Notes: generated by a model not told the origin, from the letters alone. A stretch of DNA of 11,051 bases from an uncultured Rothia sp. (GCF_937976295.1 NZ_CALJRY010000240.1:1-11051); one strand, 5' to 3'; positions 1-5,883 are shown, counted from the stretch's first letter. Translations and numbers: made by a program.

Positions 1-91
1 GGTCGGTTGCTACGATGGCGCGCTGGCGTACCGGCAGGGATTCTGCGGCGGGGTAATTCTCGGAGGTGGTTTCCTGCGGAGTTTCAGTCAC
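1..91 (-). CDS. N-terminus of an unidentified protein (cut by window edge)
   Basis: Read on the minus strand, GTG at 91-89 is preceded by GAAGGAG with six bases between GGAG and the start, a good ribosome binding site. The frame then stays open to the window edge and encodes about 30 residues beginning MTETPQETTSENYPAAESL. The segment is acidic, Thr/Glu/Pro-rich and looks like a disordered N-terminal tail, followed by VRQRAIVATD, where a folded domain may start. No family can be named from this piece. It is transcribed away from the purine permeases and has its own upstream region with a plausible promoter at 170-197. Confidence that it is a gene rests on the ribosome binding site and codon use. 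Confidence 0.55.
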   Translation of the reverse strand, partial: MTETPQETTSENYPAAESLPVRQRAIVATD

Positions 92-169
92 GGTGGACTC
101 CTTCTCATAGATGCCGGAAAGGGCTCACCACGCAGAACCTGGCATCCGGCGACACAATATTTCACCCCG

Positions 170-197
170 AATATAACAGGAACTTAGGGTTCACTAA
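170..197 (-). promoter_or_regulatory. Possible promoter for the left-edge minus-strand gene
   Basis: On the minus strand a -35-like TTAGTG (197-192) lies 16 bases from a -10-like TATATT (175-170). This would start transcription near 163 and give a leader of about 70 bases before the GTG at 91. The -35 is a weak match, so the call rests mainly on the -10 and its placement. Confidence 0.3.
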
Positions 198-221
198 CCT
201 AATATGTCATCGTTGTTCGCG

Positions 222-271
222 CAGGGGCGAGAGATCGTTACCCCCATTACGCCTCCCGCAAAAGGCCCCTG
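222..271 (+). other. Long-range stem in the permease leader, candidate RNA aptamer
   Basis: CAGGGGC at 222-228 is the exact reverse complement of GCCCCTG at 265-271, enclosing 36 bases. The stem lies in the gene-free stretch upstream of the first permease and upstream of an intrinsic terminator at 341-380. A -10-like TAATAT at 200-205 could start a transcript just before it, though no good -35 is visible. I could not match it to a riboswitch consensus; in particular, no purine-riboswitch core was recognised. It may be the sensor half of an attenuator, but this is inference. Confidence 0.3.
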
Positions 272-340
272 AACGAAAGCTGGGAATTTCCTGGATTAAC
301 GCTTAGAGAAACTTTAACCGTAGAATATTCCGGTAACAAC

Positions 341-380
341 AGTGTCACCTCCCCAACACACCGGGAAGTGACACTTTTTT
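341..380 (+). terminator. Intrinsic terminator upstream of permease 1 (attenuator-like)
   Basis: AGTGTCAC (341-348) pairs perfectly with GTGACACT (368-375). After one C/A mismatch, TCCC pairs with GGGA, leaving a nine-base loop. Six T residues follow at 375-380. This is a classic rho-independent terminator on the plus strand. The nearest gene to the left runs the other way, so no plus-strand gene in the window needs to end here. The hairpin therefore most likely ends a short leader transcript or small RNA and could attenuate the permease gene that starts 57 bases further on. Confidence 0.75.
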
Positions 381-437
381 ATGCGGGATCGGAACCCCGA
401 ACCCCGCCCCTACGAGAGTATCTACGGATTTTCACGA

Positions 438-1904
438 ATGTCTTCTGAGAACACCGCGGCTCCCCAGAACCCCAAGGCAGAAGCCCAGGGCGCACTGGAC
501 CGTTACTTCAAAATCAGCGAACGTGGCTCCACCATCGCAGCAGAATTCCGAGGCGGCCTCGCCACCTTCTTCGCGATGAGCTACATTGTCGTGCTGAACC
601 CCCTCATCATCGGCCTCGGCAAGGACGCATCCGGCAACGCCCTCGGCGCACCGCAGGTCGCAGCAATGACCGCACTGGTCGCAGGCGTCATGACCATCCT
701 CATGGGTGTCGTCGCCAAGCAGCCCTTCGCCATGGCGGCAGGCCTCGGCGTGAACGCGCTACTGGCAACCACCATCGCCTCCACCCCCAACCTGACCTGG
801 CCCGCCATCATGGGCCTCGTCGTCTGGGCTGGTGTGCTGATGACCATCCTCGTGCTGACCGGCTTCCGCACCGCAGTGTTCAACGCGGTCCCCGAATCGC
901 TCAAGGTCGCAATCGTCGTCGGTATCGGCTTCTTCATCGCCTTCATCGGCCTCGTCAATGCGGGTATTATCCGCCGCATGCCCGACGCAGCAGGCTCCAC
1001 CGTGCCCGTCTCCTTCGGTGTGAACGGCCACCTGCTCGGCTGGCCCACCCTCGTCTTCCTCTTCGGCCTGTTCCTCACCATTGCGCTGTTCATCCGCAAC
1101 GTGAAGGGTGCAATCCTCTACGGCGTGCTCGCCTCCACCGCCCTCTCCATCATCCTGGAGAAGGTCGTGCCCTCCGGCAGCTCGCTTGAGTCCCCCACCG
1201 GCTGGTCCCTGAACGTCCCCGTCTGGGACTCCAGCACCAGCAAGCTCCCCGACTTCTCCCTGTTCGGCTCCGCTGACCTGTTCGGCGCCTTCGGCACCCT
1301 CGGCGGCATGGCTGCAGTTCTGCTGATCTTCACCATCCTCATCTCCGCGTTCTTCGACGCAATGGGCACCTCCGTCGGTCTCGCAACCGAAGCAGGCACC
1401 ATCAAGGACGGCCAGATCGAGAACATCGACAAGGTCCTGCTCGTGGACGCCCTCGGCTCCGTAGCCGGCGGCGGCACCTCCTCCTCCGCAAGCCAGATCT
1501 TCGTGGAATCCGCAACCGGTATCGGCGCGGGCGCACGCACCGGCTTCGCGAACATCGTCACCGGCGCACTGTTCCTCGTCGCGATCTTCCTGTCCCCGCT
1601 GGTCACCATCGTGCCCTTCGAAGCTGTTGCACCCGCAATGGTGTTCGTTGGCTTCCTGATGATCCGCCAGGCAGTGAATATCGACTGGAACGACTGGGGT
1701 CTGGGTATCCCCGCGTTCATGACCATCATCTTCATGCCCCTGTCCTACTCCATCGCGGACGGTATCGGCGCAGGCTTCCTGTCCTACGTCTTCATCCGCC
1801 TGGTGCAGGGTCGCGGCAAGGAAGTTCACTGGCTCATGTACGTGGTTTCCGCAGTGTTCCTCATCTTCTTCGCTAACGGCCTGATTACCGGCTGGATGAG
1901 CTAA
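438..1904 (+). CDS. NCS2/AzgA-type purine permease (paralogue 1)
   Basis: Integral membrane nucleobase transporter, 488 residues, of the NCS2 family, AzgA/PbuG branch (COG2252: adenine/hypoxanthine/guanine:proton symport). The sequence shows the branch hallmarks: FFAMSYIVVLNPLI near residues 44-57, KQPFAMAAGLGVNALLA at 94-110, FFDAMGTSVGLATEAG at 305-320 and FVESATGIGAGARTGF at 355-370, with many hydrophobic segments throughout. ATG 438 was chosen over the in-frame ATG at 381 because the paralogue begins at the equivalent place (MSE..., then ALDRYFKISERGS) and ATG 381 abuts the terminator T-run. The ribosome binding site is weak (GGA nine bases upstream). Purine specificity is from family; which base is moved is unknown. 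Usual family length is shorter, the excess lying partly in a polar stretch around residues 245-275. Confidence 0.9.
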   Translation: MSSENTAAPQNPKAEAQGALDRYFKISERGSTIAAEFRGGLATFFAMSYIVVLNPLIIGLGKDASGNALGAPQVAAMTALVAGVMTILMGVVAKQPFAMAAGLGVNALLATTIASTPNLTWPAIMGLVVWAGVLMTILVLTGFRTAVFNAVPESLKVAIVVGIGFFIAFIGLVNAGIIRRMPDAAGSTVPVSFGVNGHLLGWPTLVFLFGLFLTIALFIRNVKGAILYGVLASTALSIILEKVVPSGSSLESPTGWSLNVPVWDSSTSKLPDFSLFGSADLFGAFGTLGGMAAVLLIFTILISAFFDAMGTSVGLATEAGTIKDGQIENIDKVLLVDALGSVAGGGTSSSASQIFVESATGIGAGARTGFANIVTGALFLVAIFLSPLVTIVPFEAVAPAMVFVGFLMIRQAVNIDWNDWGLGIPAFMTIIFMPLSYSIADGIGAGFLSYVFIRLVQGRGKEVHWLMYVVSAVFLIFFANGLITGWMS

Positions 1905-1912
1905 ATACATCG

Positions 1913-1948
1913 GGTGCCTCACCCTCCACACGTGGAGGCGCAGGCACC
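1913..1948 (+). terminator. Strong hairpin just after permease 1, possible terminator
   Basis: GGTGCCT (1913-1919) pairs with AGGCACC (1942-1948), and inside it CCTCCAC (1923-1929) pairs with GTGGAGG (1932-1938), separated by a small symmetric internal loop. It begins nine bases after the stop codon. No T-run follows, so it may act as a 3' stabilising hairpin or a rho-dependent pause rather than a standard intrinsic terminator. Confidence 0.45.
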
Positions 1949-1955
1949 AGCTGGG

Positions 1956-1990
1956 CGGGGTATCGGCACCTTTGGTGTACCGGTACCCCG
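1956..1990 (+). repeat. Second inverted repeat between the permeases
   Basis: CGGGGTA (1956-1962) is the exact reverse complement of TACCCCG (1984-1990). Inside, TCGG pairs with CCGG (one wobble) and CACC pairs with GGTG around a TTT loop, leaving a two-base bulge. That gives about 15 base pairs, too long to be chance in one place. No open reading frame with a credible start uses this stretch. Confidence 0.5.
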
Positions 1991-2003
1991 TCCTGCGCTA
2001 TTC

Positions 2004-2074
2004 TTCCCCTGCCTCGGCTACTGGCTCCAGCTGCTCATTCCAGCTACGTGAGCTGGATACAGGCGGAAGGGGAA
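2004..2074 (+). repeat. Branched inverted-repeat structure between the permeases
   Basis: TTCCCCT then GCCT (2004-2014) pairs with AGGC (2061-2064) and AGGGGAA (2068-2074), leaving a three-base bulge. Inside the closing stem, CCAGCT (2040-2045) pairs with AGCTGG (2051-2056), and the ten bases 2021-2030 are self-complementary. The fold resembles a multi-branch junction of about 71 bases. I do not recognise the conserved core of any riboswitch class in it. Confidence 0.4.
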
Positions 2075-2135
2075 ACACCACATCACCGACTGAACCGCCG
2101 CACACAACGCGTTTCACCGGCACAAGCTACGCGGC

Positions 2136-2167
2136 GGCGCCTACAATGGTTGAACCATTGTGGCGCC
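2136..2167 (+). repeat. Near-perfect palindrome upstream of permease 2
   Basis: GGCGCC (2136-2141) and GGCGCC (2162-2167) pair with each other. Immediately inside, ACAATGG (2143-2149) pairs perfectly with CCATTGT (2155-2161) around a five-base loop, with one bulged T at 2142. It could be a DNA operator or an RNA hairpin in the permease 2 leader. No T-run follows. Confidence 0.5.
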
Positions 2168-2192
2168 CAACCCGTGAAATTTACCCGCGGGC

Positions 2193-2204
2193 TTCACCCG
2201 TGAA
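2193..2204. promoter_or_regulatory. Short palindrome near permease 2 start, possible operator
   Basis: TTCAC-CC-GTGAA is a perfect inverted repeat ending 47 bases before the ATG of permease 2. The decamer ACCCGTGAAA occurs twice (2170-2179 and 2196-2205), and TTTCACC also occurs at 2112-2118, so the stretch is rich in TTCAC/GTGAA half-sites. A regulator binding here is possible; none is identified. Confidence 0.25.
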
Positions 2205-2251
2205 ACCGGCGGCGCGACAGTACACACCGAACAACATCAACGGATCCTCAC

Positions 2252-3700
2252 ATGTCTGAACCCCAGAAGGCGGCAGCGCCCACCAGCGCACTCGACCGCT
2301 ACTTCAAGATTTCCGAACGCGGCTCCTCCATCGCCGCAGAATTCCGCGGCGGCCTCGCCGCATTCTTCGCCATGAGCTACATCGTGGTGCTGAACCCCCT
2401 CATCATCGGTACCGGTGCCGACGCCTCCGAACGCACCCTCGGTATCGCACCCGTCGCGGCTGTGACCGCGCTGGTTGCCGGCGTGATGACCATCCTCATG
2501 GGTGTTATCGCCAAGCAGCCCTTCGCGATGGCGGCTGGCCTGGGCGTGAATGCGCTGCTCGCCTCCACCATTGCCACCACCCCGAACCTGACCTGGGCAG
2601 ATATCATGGGCCTGGTCGTTCTTGCCGGTCTGATCATGACCGTTCTGGTGCTCACCGGCTTCCGTACCGCGGTGTTTGAGGCGGTCCCCGAGTCGCTCAA
2701 GACCGCGATTGTGGTCGGTATCGGCTTCTTCATTTCCTTTATTGGCCTGGTCGACTCCGGCATTATCCGCCGCATGCCTGACGCTGCCGGTTCCACCGTT
2801 CCGGTGACCCTTGGCGCGGGCGGTCACCTGCTCGGCTGGCCCACTCTCGTCTTCCTCTTCGGCCTGTTCTTCACCATCGCCCTGTTCATCCGTAACGTGA
2901 AGGGCGCAATCCTGTGGGGTGTGCTCGCCTCCACCGCGCTGTCCCTGATTCTGGAGGCGCTTGTCCCCTCCGGTTCCGTGACGAAGGCGGCAACCGGCTG
3001 GTCCCTGAACGTGCCCTCCTTGGATGACATGAAGTTCACCACCCCGAACTTCTCCCTCATCGGTTCCGCTGACCTGTTCGGCGCATTCACCCACATTGGC
3101 CCGCTGGCTGCTTCGCTGCTGGTGTTCACTATTCTGCTGTCCGTGTTCTTCGACGCGATGGGCGTTTCGGTCGGTCTTGCCGCCGAGGCTGGCACCATGA
3201 AGGACGGCAAGGTTGAGGACATCGACAAGGTCCTGCTCGTGGACGCTTTCGGTTCCGTTGTTGGTGGTGGCGCGTCCGGTTCGGCGAACCAGATTTTCGT
3301 GGAGTCCGCTACCGGTATTGGTGCGGGTGCACGCACCGGTTTTGCGAATATTGTGACCGGTGTGCTGTTCCTGCTGGCGATTTTCATCTCCCCGCTGGTC
3401 ACCATCGTGCCCTTCGAGGCAGTTGCTCCGGCGCTGGTCGTGGTCGGCTTCCTGATGATTCGCCAGGCAGTGAATATTGACTGGACCGACTGGGGTCTGG
3501 GTATTCCGGCGTTCTTGACCATTATTTTCATGCCGCTGTCGTACTCGATTGCGAACGGTATTGGTGCCGGCTTCGTGTCCTACACTTTCATTCGCCTGGT
3601 GCAGGGCCGCGGCAAGGATGTGCACTGGCTGATGTACCTGGTGTCCGCGGTGTTCGTGATCTACTTCGGTATGGGCATCATTAACGGCTGGACTAGCTAA
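2252..3700 (+). CDS. NCS2/AzgA-type purine permease (paralogue 2)
   Basis: 482-residue membrane transporter, colinear with and very similar to paralogue 1 from ALDRYFKISERGS to the C-terminal GW-S ending, so the pair arose by tandem duplication. It shows the same family motifs: MSYIVVLNPLI, QPFAMAAGLGVNALLA, FFDAMG-SVGLA-EAG, FVESATGIGAGARTGF and PLSYSIANGIGAGF. It differs at sites close to conserved transport motifs: DAMGV where copy 1 has DAMGT, GGGASGSANQ versus GGGTSSSASQ, and VDSGII versus VNAGII. A shift in substrate preference is therefore plausible but unproven. The ATG is preceded by ACGGAT seven to nine bases upstream, much like copy 1. Codons ending in T are commoner than in copy 1. 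Expected role: proton-coupled uptake of a purine base for salvage. Confidence 0.9.
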   Translation: MSEPQKAAAPTSALDRYFKISERGSSIAAEFRGGLAAFFAMSYIVVLNPLIIGTGADASERTLGIAPVAAVTALVAGVMTILMGVIAKQPFAMAAGLGVNALLASTIATTPNLTWADIMGLVVLAGLIMTVLVLTGFRTAVFEAVPESLKTAIVVGIGFFISFIGLVDSGIIRRMPDAAGSTVPVTLGAGGHLLGWPTLVFLFGLFFTIALFIRNVKGAILWGVLASTALSLILEALVPSGSVTKAATGWSLNVPSLDDMKFTTPNFSLIGSADLFGAFTHIGPLAASLLVFTILLSVFFDAMGVSVGLAAEAGTMKDGKVEDIDKVLLVDAFGSVVGGGASGSANQIFVESATGIGAGARTGFANIVTGVLFLLAIFISPLVTIVPFEAVAPALVVVGFLMIRQAVNIDWTDWGLGIPAFLTIIFMPLSYSIANGIGAGFVSYTFIRLVQGRGKDVHWLMYLVSAVFVIYFGMGIINGWTS

Positions 3701-3711
3701 GTCCGCTAGTC
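3691..3711 (+). other. Hairpin carrying the permease 2 stop codon in its loop
   Basis: GACTAGC (3691-3697) is the exact reverse complement of GCTAGTC (3705-3711); the seven-base loop contains the TAA stop. It sits directly upstream of the main terminator. It may affect termination or mRNA 3' stability, or it may be incidental. Confidence 0.35.
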
Positions 3712-3726
3712 TACATATTTGCTGAG

Positions 3727-3786
3727 GGCAGGTTCCTGAGGCGGCTGAGAACGTAAGTTTTCAAGCTGTCGAAGGACCTGCCTTTT
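3727..3786 (+). terminator. Nested intrinsic terminator after permease 2
   Basis: The outer stem pairs GGCAGGT (3727-3733) and CCT (3735-3737) with AGG (3773-3775) and ACCTGCC (3776-3782), followed by TTTT. The inner hairpin pairs CGGCT and GAGAAC (3742-3752) with GTTTTC and AGCTG around a GTAA tetraloop of the GNRA type. This should separate the permease transcript from the next module. Confidence 0.7.
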
Positions 3787-3843
3787 GTGTATCTGGTTCG
3801 CTCATGCACGTTCCTTATCGTGCCTGGATGCGGGCGCAATTTC

Positions 3844-3881
3844 ATGGCAGAATCATTCCGTTTCCGGTATGATTCTGCCAT
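3844..3881 (+). promoter_or_regulatory. Palindromic promoter/operator of the toxin-antitoxin module
   Basis: ATGGCAGAATCAT (3844-3856) and ATGATTCTGCCAT (3869-3881) are perfect inverted arms; inside, CCG and CGG pair around TTTC. The right arm creates a -10-like TATGAT at 3868-3873, and TGGCAG (3845-3850) lies 17 bases upstream as a possible -35. Transcription would then start at about 3880, the A of the ATG, giving a leaderless message. The AbiE family is known for autorepression by the antitoxin binding inverted repeats in its promoter, which fits this arrangement. A near copy lies at 5292-5329. Confidence 0.55.
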
Positions 3882-4527
3882 GATGTCCGTTCAAGAGTAT
3901 GCCCAAGAAGCTCAGGTTTCGGAGCGAAGCGTGCGCGCCCGCCTAGAACGCGGAATGCTCCAAGGGCGTAAATTGGGAAGCCGCTGGGTTGTCGATGCTC
4001 TTCCCGCTGCGCACCGCAGCAATGCTGGCCGCCCTATTTCCTTCGATGCGTTCAACGCTTTGGCGCGTTACTGCGACGGCCAGTCGTCTGTTCTATCTGC
4101 TGAGGAACGCCGCAGGGCAAAAGAACGCGCCTCAGCAATTCAGGCGCAAGGACCTGCGTCTGTTGAGCGATACCGAGCCCGCCGCGGGCTGAAAGTACAT
4201 CATCTGCAGGCTCCTCCCGCTGAGATTCCAGCAATTTTGGAAGACCCTGCATTGTCACTTACTGGCATCAGTAGCGATATTTCGCAGGTGTACGGCTCAA
4301 TGGTTGATGCATACGTCTCGCATCAGGATTTGGGGAACATCATTTTTCTCTACAATCTGCTTCCGGCTTCCGCGGATTCAGCGAACGTTATCTTGCGTGA
4401 ATGCGATGAGCCACCCCATATTCTTCCCCTGCACGTGGCGGTGGATCTTCTAGATTTGGGGGATCCGCGAAGCTCCGCTGAGGCAGAGCGTATTCTTCAA
4501 GATTCTGTTTTCAAGGAAGCATCTTAG
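3880..4527 (+). CDS. HTH protein, probable AbiEi-like antitoxin
   Basis: 215 residues from ATG 3880 (an adjacent ATG at 3883 is equally possible; the frame also extends upstream to ATG 3844 and GTG 3787, but those run through the palindrome). Residues about 3-38 (SVQEYAQEAQVSERSVRARL, then GMLQGRKLGSRWVVD) look like an excisionase/MerR-like winged helix-turn-helix with the typical G-S-R-W wing. A charged Arg/Glu/Ala-rich stretch follows, then a C-terminal part with DLGNIIFLYNLLPASADSANVILREC. This recalls the region of AbiEi-type antitoxins with an alpha-beta segment ending in N-V-x-L-R. It lies two bases upstream of a nucleotidyltransferase, the classic antitoxin-then-toxin order. Likely role: repress the operon through the palindrome over its own start and counter the downstream enzyme. 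Third codon positions are more A/T-rich than in neighbours, suggesting transfer. Confidence 0.6.
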   Translation: MMSVQEYAQEAQVSERSVRARLERGMLQGRKLGSRWVVDALPAAHRSNAGRPISFDAFNALARYCDGQSSVLSAEERRRAKERASAIQAQGPASVERYRARRGLKVHHLQAPPAEIPAILEDPALSLTGISSDISQVYGSMVDAYVSHQDLGNIIFLYNLLPASADSANVILRECDEPPHILPLHVAVDLLDLGDPRSSAEAERILQDSVFKEAS

Positions 4528-4529
4528 TC

Positions 4530-5279
4530 ATGAACGCATCACCTATTTTGATTCCTGCTATTGGAGCAGAGCGGGCCTCATGGCTAGGTCTGGCTGATAT
4601 TTCAGAGATTATGCCGCGAGGATGGTCCTTGGCTGGCGGAAGCATGATGCGCCTGTTGGCTGCGGAACGAAGCTACGCAGGTTCTCGCTCCACCCACGAT
4701 ATCGACGTTATTCTTGATATCCGCGCTTCCCGGGCGCATATTCGTCAGTTCCATGAGGCTCTTAGCGCTGCCGGATTTTCAATTGCCGGGTTCAATGCAT
4801 CCGGCCAAAATCACCGGTGGGTTCGCGGCGAAGCTCAGATAGATATCCTTATCCCTTCAGGGCAATCGGAGGCCGCTCGCACCTATGAATATCCGGGGTT
4901 TGGCCGCCTGCTAGAGACTCGTGGCGCCCAGTTTGGGCTTGAACGCACCCGTAAAGCATCTGTACTCTGCGCTAACCGCCAATTTACAGTCAACGTTCCT
5001 GATGGTTTGGGCGCTCTGTACGAGAAAGTATCGGCTCTGCTCAACAATGGAGATTCCGATAAAAATCGACATTTCCGAGACATTATTCTTTTATCTTCGG
5101 TTCTTAATTCTCAAGAACGTCGAGATATCCTGACACTTTCTGGAAAACAGATATATCGCCTTTATGACGGCCTCTCAAGATCGATTCGCGAACACACCGG
5201 CATTATTTCTGACCGCGAGCTAGAGATAGCCTCTCGTTTAGAGAACCACCTTGAAAAACTGCTAAAAGACAGAAGCTAA
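4530..5279 (+). CDS. AbiEii-like nucleotidyltransferase, probable toxin
   Basis: 249 residues, starting two bases after the previous stop, so probably translationally coupled. The sequence shows the DNA polymerase beta-fold nucleotidyltransferase pattern of AbiEii/MenT proteins: LAGGSMM with G-G-S at 36-38, THDIDV with the metal-binding pair D57/D59, QIDIL with the third Asp D105, and a later motif YEKVSALL...KNRHFRDI with K166 and R183-D184, matching the K...RD motif of this family. In characterised members such enzymes transfer nucleotides (for example onto tRNA acceptor ends) and arrest growth, sometimes giving phage defence. That activity here is inferred from family. The upstream gene is the presumed antitoxin. 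A/T-rich codon use sets it apart from flanking genes. Alternative: a housekeeping nucleotidyltransferase, less likely given the context. Confidence 0.65.
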   Translation: MNASPILIPAIGAERASWLGLADISEIMPRGWSLAGGSMMRLLAAERSYAGSRSTHDIDVILDIRASRAHIRQFHEALSAAGFSIAGFNASGQNHRWVRGEAQIDILIPSGQSEAARTYEYPGFGRLLETRGAQFGLERTRKASVLCANRQFTVNVPDGLGALYEKVSALLNNGDSDKNRHFRDIILLSSVLNSQERRDILTLSGKQIYRLYDGLSRSIREHTGIISDRELEIASRLENHLEKLLKDRS

Positions 5280-5290
5280 CCAAAACAGGA

Positions 5291-5337
5291 AATGGCAGAA
5301 TCGTTCCGGTTTCGGAATGATTCTGCCATTTCTTTTT
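5291..5337. terminator. Bidirectional terminator, near copy of the promoter palindrome
   Basis: AATGGCAGAATCG and TTCCG (5291-5308) pair with CGGAA and TGATTCTGCCATT (5313-5330) around GTTT: 18 base pairs with one G-T wobble. TTTCTTTTT follows on the plus strand, and the minus-strand exit is TTTCCTGTTTT. It ends the toxin operon and can also serve the convergent YchJ gene. The outer arms are identical to those of the palindrome at 3844-3881 (11 bases on the left, 13 on the right), so the element occurs at both ends of the module. Confidence 0.75.
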
Positions 5338-5366
5338 ATGCCCGCACTCTGCGCGTATAAGGGGCG

Positions 5367-5810
5367 TTAGCGGACGTCGCCATCCACATAGAACCAGGCG
5401 CCGTCCACCTTCTCAAAGCGCGACAGCTCATGCATGCTGCCCTTCACCCGCTCATCCGCAGGGGTGCCCGGCACCGACCGGTAGTAGGCGACAAACTCCA
5501 CCGTACCGGACGCATCAAACGGGCCACCCGAAGCACCCAGAATATCCAGGCGATACCAGCGGATATCATCCTCCAACTCCAGAGCGGCCGGGCGAGTACT
5601 CGGATGCCAGCTCGCCAACAGATACGCCGCATCCCCGGTCGCAAACGCGGTAAAACGCGAGCGCATCAGCTGCTCCGGCGCGGGAGCAGTCAGCGTGCCG
5701 GAGGCGGCAAACTCGCCCAGGAACCTGCCGCAGCAGGCGCCGTACACCTCACCGCTCGAGCAGGGGCAGCGGTCATCATGGTTAAGTTCAACCTGGTTCA
5801 GTTCAGTCAT
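5367..5810 (-). CDS. YchJ family (UPF0225) SEC-C domain protein
   Basis: 147 residues, close to the usual length for this family. The N-terminus carries the zinc-binding SEC-C signature CPCSSGEVYGACCGRFL (C15, C17, C26, C27). The YchJ hallmark follows (APEQLMRSRFTAFATGDAAYLLASWHPSTRP), then an NTF2-like half (DILGASGGPFDASGTVEFVAYYR) ending in SRFEKVDGAWFYVDGDV. The family is soluble and cytoplasmic with no firmly established biochemical role; a zinc-binding, possibly metal-handling or nucleic-acid-associated function is only suggested. Start ATG 5810 has GGGTGG just upstream, and a -10-like TATACT (minus strand, 5824-5819) lies so close that the transcript would have a very short leader. It appears monocistronic, converging on the toxin module. 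Confidence 0.85.
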   Translation of the reverse strand: MTELNQVELNHDDRCPCSSGEVYGACCGRFLGEFAASGTLTAPAPEQLMRSRFTAFATGDAAYLLASWHPSTRPAALELEDDIRWYRLDILGASGGPFDASGTVEFVAYYRSVPGTPADERVKGSMHELSRFEKVDGAWFYVDGDVR

Positions 5811-5834
5811 GCCACCCAGTATAAAGAACGCGCC

Positions 5835-5879
5835 GCATCAAGAAAGTCAGCATCAAAAACCACAGCATCAAGAAAGTGC
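5835..5879. repeat. Three 15-bp tandem repeats upstream of the YchJ gene
   Basis: Units begin at 5835, 5850 and 5865, each starting GCATCAA. The first and third share GCATCAAGAAAGT and the middle one has diverged. They occupy the short gap between the YchJ start and the terminator of the monooxygenase gene. Function unknown; probably slippage. Confidence 0.6.
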
Positions 5880-5883
5880 CGCA

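Noticed and set aside
7..306. Plus-strand 99-codon frame at the left edge
   Set aside because: Low-complexity translation crossing the minus-strand gene start, promoter and leader; no ribosome binding site.
92..340. Purine riboswitch ahead of the permeases
   Set aside because: Expected from gene function, but I could not find the conserved three-way-junction core; only an unassigned stem and a terminator are present.
381..437. Earlier in-frame ATG for permease 1
   Set aside because: It abuts the T-run of the terminator, has no ribosome binding site, and the 19 extra residues have no counterpart in the paralogue.
759..1931. Long minus-strand open frame opposite permease 1
   Set aside because: Highly Asp/Glu/Gly/His-rich translation with no domain pattern; it mirrors the C-rich third positions of the real gene on the other strand.
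1972..2259. 95-codon frame between the permeases
   Set aside because: It runs through three strong inverted repeats, overlaps the permease 2 start and shows no codon bias or start signal.
2237..3625. 462-codon minus-strand open frame opposite permease 2
   Set aside because: Same antisense artefact, rich in Gly, His, Gln and Asn, with no ribosome binding site and no hydrophobic core pattern.
3787..3879. Upstream GTG (3787) and ATG (3844) starts for the HTH protein
   Set aside because: The added residues are encoded by the terminator flank and the operator palindrome, and TATGAT would start transcription at 3880.
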